Source: Thermoplasmatota archaeon (GTDB lineage Archaea; Thermoplasmatota; Thermoplasmata; RBG-16-68-12; JAJISG01). From it: a stretch of DNA of 11,683 nucleotides. The stretch spans positions 1 to 11,683 of the forward strand of contig JAJISG010000163.1 of assembly GCA_022848835.1 (NCBI GenBank). Reading direction: 5' to 3'. Under the pieces are notes generated by a model. It had not been told where the DNA came from and made no database searches. It saw nothing but the letters and a program-made list of their open reading frames with translations. Positions 6,180 to 11,683 of this stretch are shown here, one piece after another. A program made the position numbers and the translations under genes. The first letter of the stretch is position 1. Each line of letters begins with the position of its first letter.

Positions 6180-6839
6180 ATGGATCTCGAGCCACTCCAT
6201 ACACGCCTCACTCAATCCATCGGAGGTCATGACTGGTGGCGAGCCGATGGCCCCTTGGAGGTCATCACCGGGGCCATGCTGACGCAGCAGACCACCTGGG
6301 GTAGTGTGGAGGTGGCCATACGGAACCTAAAGGAGCGGGAACTGATGAACCTGGAGGGACTAGCCAGTGCCCCCTTGAAGGTTCTGGAGGAGTGTGTGAG
6401 GCCGACCGGCTTCTACCGCGTCAAGGCGACCAGGTTGCAGACGATGGCCCGTCACATTCTGCACAGGCACGGTAGCCTCTCTGAGTTCCTCTCGACAGAG
6501 GGAACGCGGTTGAGGCAGAGCCTTCTTAGCATGTCAGGGGTGGGACTGGAGACCGCCGACTCCATACTCCTCTACGCAGTCGGCCTTCCATTCCTCGTGG
6601 TGGACACCTACACTAGGAGGATCATGGAGCGCCTGGGAATGGCGCTTCCTCGTGACTATGAGGAGGCGCGTCGCCGTCTCGAGGAGGCGCTTCCCCGAGG
6701 AGTCGAGTCCTACCGGGAGTTCCACGCCCTGATGGTGGAGCTGGGGAAGCAGTACTGCAGACCCAGACCCCGTTGCGCTCCCTGCCCTCTCCTGGACCTC
6801 TGCCCTCATGGCATGAAGGTGGTGCGAGGGAACGGATGA
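6180..6839 (+). CDS. HhH-GPD DNA glycosylase, MagIII-like, with Fe-S motif
   Basis: The protein belongs to the endonuclease III superfamily and removes damaged bases from DNA, probably alkylated purines such as 3-methyladenine. The 219 residues show MLTQQTTWGSVEVAI (33-47, compare the LxQNT motif of MagIII), the helix-hairpin-helix SMSGVGLETAD (107-117), the catalytic Asp132 in LVVDTYTRR, and a C-terminal cluster C183-x5-C189-x2-C192-x5-C198 for a 4Fe-4S centre. Endonuclease III has a Lys in the hairpin (GVGRKTA) that gives AP-lyase activity. Here the position is Glu114, so the enzyme should be a monofunctional glycosylase. That, and the LTQQTTW block, separate it from Nth. ATG 6180 fits the TATA box spacing. 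The substrate is inferred, not shown. Confidence 0.87.
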   Translation: MDLEPLHTRLTQSIGGHDWWRADGPLEVITGAMLTQQTTWGSVEVAIRNLKERELMNLEGLASAPLKVLEECVRPTGFYRVKATRLQTMARHILHRHGSLSEFLSTEGTRLRQSLLSMSGVGLETADSILLYAVGLPFLVVDTYTRRIMERLGMALPRDYEEARRRLEEALPRGVESYREFHALMVELGKQYCRPRPRCAPCPLLDLCPHGMKVVRGNG

Positions 6840-6889
6840 TGGTCTTCATCTCGAGTAATCCGGCAGGCCTCGCTTCAATGCTTCCTCAT

Positions 6890-6898
6890 CATTATGAC
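6890..6898 (+). promoter_or_regulatory. Possible TATA box of the SDR gene
   Basis: CATTATGAC is centred 26 bp before GTG 6920, the same spacing seen at the other leaderless genes of the window. A GAGG (6912-6915) also sits just before the GTG, so a read-through message from the glycosylase gene could still be translated. Confidence 0.4.
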
Positions 6899-6919
6899 CC
6901 TGAAAGGCGTTGAGGTTTC

Positions 6920-7819
6920 GTGAAGGTCCTCGTCACCGGCTCCACGGGATTTGTCGGAGGGCACCTAGTCTCCGCCCTGATACGGGCGGGCCACGACGTA
7001 CGCTGCCTCCACAGGCATTCTTCAGACCTCTCCGTCCTGGAAGGGCTGGAGGTGGAATTGCAGATGGGGAATGTGCTCAACCTGGAAGACCTCCGTTCGG
7101 CCGTGGGTGGGGTGGATGCTGTAGTACACCTGGTCGCCATCATCCGAGAGAGGGAGGCCACGTTTGAAGAGGTGAACGTTCAGGGCGTGAAGAACCTCCT
7201 AAGGGCCTGTAGGGATACCAAGCCGCGAATCATCCATATGGGCGCCCTTGGAACCGGTAGGGGCTCCCGCAGCAGGTATTCCAGGAGCAAGGCAGCGGGA
7301 GAGAGGCTCGTGAGGGACAGTGAGCTTCCGCACACAATTCTGAGGCCCTCCCTCATCCTCGGCCCAGGAGGCGATTTCACCACGAGATTCGGCTCCCTCA
7401 TAGAGCGATACAGGAAGGTCCCCCTCATCGGGCCTGGGGAGAGCCTCCTTCAGCCCCTCTACGTTGGAGACGTGGTCAAGGCCACGATTGCCGCCCTGGT
7501 GAGGGAGCAGGGCAGGGTCTGGGATCTGGTAGGTCCCGAGAGGGTTACCTGGAACGAACTGGTCGTAAGGGTCGCCCAGGTCGCTGGGTTGACGCGTTCC
7601 ATACGCCATGTCCCTCTTCGCCTCGCACGCTTTGTCTCCAAAGTCTCCTCTTTCCTTAGCGGAGAACCTCTCGTAACTGAGGATGAACTGATTCTCATGC
7701 AGGAGGATGTGTATGGCGACACGAAGGACTTCGTGGACCTGACCGGAGATGAGCCGATGGCTCTTGACGACTGTTTGGAGAGGGCCTTCGGTTCCGGAAG
7801 AGTTGGAGTGCAATCCTAG
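6920..7819 (+). CDS. NAD(P)-dependent epimerase/SDR-family protein, NDUFA9-like
   Basis: This is an atypical short-chain dehydrogenase of 299 residues. It has an N-terminal Rossmann fold with TGSTGFVGG (6-14), a D-x-x-N-like segment GNVLNLEDL (50-58), VVHLVA (68-73) and the active-site pair Y120-x3-K124 (YSRSK). LRPSLILGPGGDF (141-153) and PLYVGDVVKA (179-188) are typical of the extended, NDUFA9-like subgroup. Members include sugar epimerases, flavone-reductase-like enzymes and the non-catalytic complex I subunit NDUFA9; the substrate cannot be told from sequence. GTG 6920 is chosen because the Rossmann motif follows at once. It stands 80 bp after the glycosylase gene, and no complex I or sugar-biosynthesis genes are nearby. 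No membrane segments or signal peptide are seen. Confidence 0.85.
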   Translation: MKVLVTGSTGFVGGHLVSALIRAGHDVRCLHRHSSDLSVLEGLEVELQMGNVLNLEDLRSAVGGVDAVVHLVAIIREREATFEEVNVQGVKNLLRACRDTKPRIIHMGALGTGRGSRSRYSRSKAAGERLVRDSELPHTILRPSLILGPGGDFTTRFGSLIERYRKVPLIGPGESLLQPLYVGDVVKATIAALVREQGRVWDLVGPERVTWNELVVRVAQVAGLTRSIRHVPLRLARFVSKVSSFLSGEPLVTEDELILMQEDVYGDTKDFVDLTGDEPMALDDCLERAFGSGRVGVQS

Positions 7820-7857
7820 CCCTCTCGAGATCTGGAGGATTCCAACGGAACGGGTCT

Positions 7858-7897
7858 GGACTGGTAACGCTTATGTATCTCGATTCGCTTCCAGTCC
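7858..7897. promoter_or_regulatory. Promoter of the STAND regulator framed by an inverted repeat
   Basis: GGACTGG (7858-7864) and CCAGTCC (7891-7897) are perfect inverted copies. Between them lies the TATA-like TTATGTAT near 7870-7877, and the right arm falls at the expected transcription start. A dimeric winged-helix protein bound here would block transcription, so self-control by the downstream regulator is possible. This is inference. The ribosome site GGAGGGGGAGGAG follows at 7900-7912. Confidence 0.45.
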
Positions 7898-7912
7898 CCG
7901 GAGGGGGAGGAG

Positions 7913-10372
7913 TTGCCACGGCCCACGGTTGCCCAGAGGATTCTAGTGCACCTCTCCCTCTTCTCCAGATTCCTTGAGGAGTACGAGTGCCCCAGTGAGG
8001 TGTCGCAGAAGGGCATCTCCTCCGACCTTGGAATGAGCAGGTCCCACGTGGCTCTCGAGCTGAAGAAGCTTCTGAAGGAGGGTCAACTAGAGACTCGCCT
8101 GGCCCATGTAACCGGTGCGAAGAGCCGGAGGAAGGTGTACTTCCTGGCACTCTCTGGAGAGAGGATCGCTGCCTCCTTGAAGGAGAGAGCACGGAACTCG
8201 GAGGCCCGCTGGATCGACGTAGAGGGAAGGATCCGGGAGGGGAAGGGCGCCGAGCTCCTGCAGCTCTGTCGAGGCCTGGATAGGCCGATGACGTCTGTCT
8301 ACGGAGCCCTACTGGAGGGTGAGGTGGTGGACCTTCGGGAGGAGAGGCTTTACCATCCTGACGTTCCAGCTCCCGACATAGTGGGAAGGTCGCAGGAACT
8401 CGAGCAGCTGAGGAAGTGGCTGCAGGATGGCCCTCCCATGCTCGTCATCGAGGGACTGCCTGGCATAGGGAAGACCCTCCTTGCGAGAGGCCTCTTCCAT
8501 GAGGTCGATGGAGGTCTATGGATCCAAGTGTTCCCATTTCACGGCGCCTCCTCCCTGTTCTCCTCCATTGCCCATGGCCTCGCCTCTCGGGGAAGGCCGA
8601 GGCTGCTCTCATATCTCAGAGGGCAACCCCCCGACCTGGTGGAGGTAGGAATGCTTCTCTCTCGGGAGGCGGCGGGCAACCTGCTCGTCTTCGACGATGT
8701 GACCTCGACTTCAGCCTCCCACATTCTCCGCCTCTTCCTTGAGAACCCGCCTCCCGGCTGCAAGGTGCTGCTGACGGCTCGTAGACGGCCGGACTTCCTC
8801 AAGGCGGAGGACTTCCTCTCAGGTACAGTAGATGAGATGACGCTGAGCGGGCTGACACTGGAGGAGAGTCGAGAGTTCCTCGGACGGCTGGGACGACGTG
8901 AAGCCGAGGTCGAGAGGATTTACGAGATCACGAGAGGGCATCCCATGCTATTGAAGCTCACAGCGGCCAGCTCCGCCCAGCCCAAGGCGGCGGAGGTGGA
9001 GGCCTCCTTTCTGGATGAGGTTCTGGCAGAGCTGGAACCCACTGAGGAGGAGATCATCACTCTGGCCTCCGTCTTCCGCAGACCGGTTCCCCTGGAGGCC
9101 CTGCAAAACGCCGGTGTTCGAGCCCTAAGGTCCCTCGTCAAGTCCGGTCTGCTCATGCGGCATGGGGAGCTGTACGAGGTCCATGACATCCTGGCCCCGC
9201 TCATCAGGAGGCACAGTGGCCGGAGCCTCAGGAAGGCCCACCTCCACGCCTCCAGGTTCTGGAGATCCCGAGCTCAATGGATGGAGGTGCTCTACCATCT
9301 GGCCGCCGTCGGCCGAGGGCGTCGACTCCTCCATCTGGCAGAGGAGAGGATCGACGACATCCTGGAGCAGGGACAGGCGTCTGAGCTACTGGAGCTGTTG
9401 GAAGGGTTGCCCGGGGATGGGGGAGCCGCCCTCCTCTACCTCAAGGCCAGAGCCCTGGACTACCTGGGGCGGTGGACCCAAGCCCTGCTCAGCCTAGAGA
9501 AGGGAATCGAAGGAGCACCATCGACGCAACGCATCCTCATGCTCCTCCTTCGGGGGAGGCTTCACAGCAAGCGGGGAGAGTTCACGGATGCGAAGGAGGC
9601 CTTCGAGGTCGCTGCCGACCTTTCACTACAGGAGGGGAGGAAGACCGAGCTGGGTATGGCCCGCTATGGCCTGGGAATCGTGCATAGGAAGATGGGCGAT
9701 CTGGAGCGGGCATCCGCCTTCATGCAGGAAGCCCTGGACATCTTCGCGACCACTGGAGCAGATGCGGAACTGGGGCGGGCGCGGATGGAGATGGGCGTGA
9801 TCCACCTGCAAGCAGACAATCCCGAGGATGCGGTCAACTGGTTCGATCGCTCCAAAGGCCTCCTCTCCGCCCAAGGGGTAGACTCCGCGTACCTGAACAA
9901 CAACCTCGGCATAGCCTATAGCAAGCTCTCGAGGCCAGAGGACTCATTGAAGGCCTTTGAGGAGAGCATAAGACTAGCCGAGAACGTCGGCATGGTGAGG
10001 GCAGAGGGATATGCCCTGGCCAACGCCTCCGATGTCTACATAGGCGCCGGGCAGATCGAGAGGGCTCAGGACTACTGTGAGAGATCCCTCAAGATCTTTG
10101 TGCAGCTTGGGGATCCCGTCATGATATCCGCATGCTATGCCAACCAGGCCAAAGCGGAGAGGGCGACGGGAAACCTGGCGAAGGCAGAGAAGCTCTACGG
10201 TGAGAGCCTTCGGACGCTGGAAGGGACCAAGGCTCCCTATAGTCTGGCTGCTCGCTGGCTGGAGGTCAGTGACCTCTACGAAGAGATGGGGAAGAGCTCC
10301 AAGGCCAGCGAACTGCGCTCCAGGGCTCACGATGTGCTGAAGGAGGATCGAACCTCCCCCACCAGAAGTTAG
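7913..10372 (+). CDS. Winged-helix / STAND ATPase / TPR signal-transducing regulator
   Basis: This is a large cytoplasmic protein of 819 residues with three parts. Residues 10-90 form a winged helix-turn-helix (recognition helix near SRSHVALELKKLLKEG) that should bind DNA. Residues 155-435 form a STAND/AAA-type ATPase with VGRSQELEQL (157-166), Walker A GLPGIGKT (181-188), Walker B NLLVFDD (256-262), the sensor LLTAR (286-290), the G-H-P motif (342-344) and a winged-helix-like segment ending VHDILAPLIRR. Residues 500-810 are TPR-type helical repeats that should sense a ligand or protein. The plan is that of MalT/AfsR-type switches, except that the DNA-binding part is N-terminal. The TTG start is supported by a strong GGAGG-rich site directly upstream and a TATA box. 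The TAG stop overlaps the convergent aminotransferase stop by four bases. The target genes and signal are unknown. Confidence 0.88.
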   Translation: MPRPTVAQRILVHLSLFSRFLEEYECPSEVSQKGISSDLGMSRSHVALELKKLLKEGQLETRLAHVTGAKSRRKVYFLALSGERIAASLKERARNSEARWIDVEGRIREGKGAELLQLCRGLDRPMTSVYGALLEGEVVDLREERLYHPDVPAPDIVGRSQELEQLRKWLQDGPPMLVIEGLPGIGKTLLARGLFHEVDGGLWIQVFPFHGASSLFSSIAHGLASRGRPRLLSYLRGQPPDLVEVGMLLSREAAGNLLVFDDVTSTSASHILRLFLENPPPGCKVLLTARRRPDFLKAEDFLSGTVDEMTLSGLTLEESREFLGRLGRREAEVERIYEITRGHPMLLKLTAASSAQPKAAEVEASFLDEVLAELEPTEEEIITLASVFRRPVPLEALQNAGVRALRSLVKSGLLMRHGELYEVHDILAPLIRRHSGRSLRKAHLHASRFWRSRAQWMEVLYHLAAVGRGRRLLHLAEERIDDILEQGQASELLELLEGLPGDGGAALLYLKARALDYLGRWTQALLSLEKGIEGAPSTQRILMLLLRGRLHSKRGEFTDAKEAFEVAADLSLQEGRKTELGMARYGLGIVHRKMGDLERASAFMQEALDIFATTGADAELGRARMEMGVIHLQADNPEDAVNWFDRSKGLLSAQGVDSAYLNNNLGIAYSKLSRPEDSLKAFEESIRLAENVGMVRAEGYALANASDVYIGAGQIERAQDYCERSLKIFVQLGDPVMISACYANQAKAERATGNLAKAEKLYGESLRTLEGTKAPYSLAARWLEVSDLYEEMGKSSKASELRSRAHDVLKEDRTSPTRS

Positions 10373-11517
10373 GACAGAACCTCCCGTATTCTCTTCAGCG
10401 CCTCTCGAACGTTATCTTGGGAGGTGGCGAAGGAGAGGCGGATGTATCCCTCTCCCTCATCCCCGAAGGCACCTCCGGGAATAACGGCCACCAGGGCCTT
10501 TTCGAGTAGCATCTCGGAGAAGTCCAGGGACTTGATGGGATCCTCGTAGCTGACCCAGGCGTAGAAGGCCCCTTGCGGCTCCTGGCAGCTCAGACCCGGG
10601 ATCTCGTTCATGCCCTTCACCATCACTTCCCTCCTGCGAGCGAACTTCCTGACCATCTCCTCCACGGGACCTTCTGGCCCTCGTAGGGCGGCCACTCCTC
10701 CCTTCTGGGCAAAGGAGGTGGCGCAGGTGATGGAGTGCTCCTGCACGGTGCTCATGGGATCGAGCAGGTGCCCCGGGGCGACGGCCCAACCTAGCCTCCA
10801 ACCGGTCATGGCGTAGGTCTTGGAGAAACCGTTGATCGTGACGGTCCGCTCGAAGGCTCCAGGGAATGAGGCGATGGAGTGGTGACTCTCGCCGTACAGG
10901 ATTCTCTCATAAATCTCATCTGTCACGATCACCAGGTCATGGTCCTCCGCCAGGTCGGCGATTCCCTTCAATGACTCCAGGTCGTAGACGCTGCCCGTCG
11001 GATTGTTTGGGGTGTTCACGATGATCATCCTGGCCTTTGGGGTGATCCTCTCTCCCACAGCCTCCGGCGTCATCTGGAAGCCATCCTCCTCCACGCAGGG
11101 GACGGGCACGGGACGTGCATTCGCCATCTGAACCATGGGAAGGTATGAGACCCAGCCTGGATCCGGAAGCAGGACATCCTCCCCCGCTCCCGAGAAGGCA
11201 AGTGTGGCGGCGAAGAGGGCGTGTTTTGTGGGACTGACCATGACGTTCTCAGGACCGCACTGGATGCCGTTCTCCTGCTGGCTCTTCTCCGCTATGGCCT
11301 CCCTCAGCTCCCCAATCCCCCTGGAGGGGGTGTACCTGGTGAAACCCTCGTCCAGTGCCTTCTTGGCCGCCTCCACGATATGGGCGGGCGTCGGGAAGTC
11401 TGGCTCTCCGATGGCCAGCGAGATTACATTCTCCCCTCGAGCTCTAAGCTCCGCCACCAGGCCAGATAGACGAACCGTGGGGGAGCCCTTGACACCTCTC
11501 ATCCTCTCCGATACCAT
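10369..11517 (-). CDS. Class I/II pyridoxal-phosphate aminotransferase (aspartate aminotransferase type)
   Basis: The enzyme moves amino groups between amino acids and 2-oxo acids using PLP, most likely aspartate/2-oxoglutarate or a related pair. The product has 382 residues from ATG 11517. Marks are ISLAIGEPDFPTP (32-44), YTPSRGIGELREAI (62-75), NTPNNPTG (168-175), TDEIYE with Asp200 and Tyr203, the PLP lysine K233 in INGFSKTYAMTGWRLGW, and the substrate-carboxylate Arg360 in YIRLSFA. The frame is open to 11637, but the extension would overlap the end of gltX. ATG 11538 lies too close to the TATA-like CTTTTAAC (11542-11550), whereas ATG 11517 lies 29 bp from its centre and matches the usual family N-terminus (MVSERMRGV). 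The substrate is not resolved by sequence alone; the enzyme could be a broad aromatic/aspartate transaminase. Confidence 0.92.
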   Translation of the reverse strand: MVSERMRGVKGSPTVRLSGLVAELRARGENVISLAIGEPDFPTPAHIVEAAKKALDEGFTRYTPSRGIGELREAIAEKSQQENGIQCGPENVMVSPTKHALFAATLAFSGAGEDVLLPDPGWVSYLPMVQMANARPVPVPCVEEDGFQMTPEAVGERITPKARMIIVNTPNNPTGSVYDLESLKGIADLAEDHDLVIVTDEIYERILYGESHHSIASFPGAFERTVTINGFSKTYAMTGWRLGWAVAPGHLLDPMSTVQEHSITCATSFAQKGGVAALRGPEGPVEEMVRKFARRREVMVKGMNEIPGLSCQEPQGAFYAWVSYEDPIKSLDFSEMLLEKALVAVIPGGAFGDEGEGYIRLSFATSQDNVREALKRIREVLS

Positions 11518-11541
11518 ATGATCGATGAGGTAAATCATCGG

Positions 11542-11550
11542 GGTTAAAAG
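11542..11550 (-). promoter_or_regulatory. TATA box of the aminotransferase gene
   Basis: The minus strand reads CTTTTAACC just after the gltX stop. It predicts transcription start near 11517-11521, next to ATG 11517, and so a leaderless message separate from gltX. Confidence 0.55.
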
Positions 11551-11566
11551 AATGTACCTTCCGGCA

Positions 11567-11683
11567 TCAGCGATGGGCGAAGATGGCAAGCACCTCTCGG
11601 CCGATCTCCTGCAGGCGGACGAAACCGAACCGATCAAACTGTACGATGGTTCCCAGATTCAACATTGTGAGTGACTCCTCACC
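11567..11683 (-). CDS. gltX: C-terminal end of glutamyl-tRNA synthetase (5' part outside window)
   Basis: Read on the minus strand from the window edge, an open frame of 38 residues ends at TGA 11567-11569. It contains LNLGTIVQFDRFGFVRL and ends FAHR. This resembles the final beta-barrel segment of archaeal/eukaryotic-type glutamyl-tRNA synthetase (G-x-x-x-Q-x-x-R-x-G-F/Y-x-R/I). That enzyme charges tRNA-Glu, and in many archaea tRNA-Gln as well. The frame is uninterrupted to the window end and differs from the frame of the aminotransferase extension that overlaps it. The call rests on a short stretch, but the motif is distinctive. Confidence 0.6.
   Translation of the reverse strand, partial: GEESLTMLNLGTIVQFDRFGFVRLQEIGREVLAIFAHR

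Noticed and set aside
7913..10372. STAND protein as an antiviral Avs-type defence gene
   Set aside because: The N-terminal domain is a winged helix and not a nuclease or other effector, and no defence genes are beside it; a transcription regulator explains it better.
11518..11637. N-terminal extension of the aminotransferase gene
   Set aside because: It overlaps the end of gltX in another frame and runs through the TATA box; the family N-terminus begins at ATG 11517.
1..11683. CRISPR array or insertion sequence
   Set aside because: No regularly spaced repeats, no transposase motifs and no paired terminal inverted repeats with target duplications were seen.

Overview
The window looks like archaeal chromosome, probably Euryarchaeota and perhaps a Thermoplasmata-type lineage. 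The lineage is inferred from gene style, not proven. Support comes from TATA-like boxes sitting about 25-30 bp upstream of several start codons with no room for a ribosome site (leaderless transcripts), strong GGAGG-type sites on other genes, heavy AGG arginine use, an archaeal-type glutamyl-tRNA synthetase tail, an AmmeMemoRadiSam-type radical SAM protein, a Roadblock protein and a winged-helix/STAND/TPR regulator.

Layout. 1-881 is the 3' part of thiL (thiamine-monophosphate kinase). 952-2007 is amrS (radical SAM). Its stop codon abuts the stop of a convergent M29-aminopeptidase-like gene (2008-2943, minus). From about 2944 to 5660 gene density drops and the region looks like accessory DNA. 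It holds a decayed tRNA-Arg-like sequence (3161-3280), a seven-helix membrane protein (3422-4528, minus), a second diverged copy of the tRNA-like 3' half (4585-4641), a small four-helix membrane protein (4865-5251), and the C-terminal remnant of a tyrosine integrase whose nucleophile Tyr codon reads Cys (5375-5602), followed directly by an 8-bp hairpin. I read this as the relic of an element integrated at a tRNA gene. From 5708 onward the DNA is dense again: a Roadblock/LC7 protein, a MagIII-like HhH DNA glycosylase with an Fe-S motif, an NDUFA9-like NAD-binding SDR, and an 819-residue winged-helix/STAND ATPase/TPR regulator. The regulator gene overlaps tail-to-tail with a class I aminotransferase gene (10369-11517, minus), which follows the last codons of gltX (11567-11683, minus).

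The genes outside the island are mostly single transcription units, each with its own promoter, rather than one operon, and no shared pathway is evident. Cofactor and amino-acid metabolism (thiL, aminotransferase), translation (gltX) and DNA repair (glycosylase) are the clear housekeeping roles. The most notable points are the integrated-element relic, the inverted repeat around the STAND regulator promoter, and altered metal-site residues in the M29-like protein. I found no convincing new defence or biosynthetic system.
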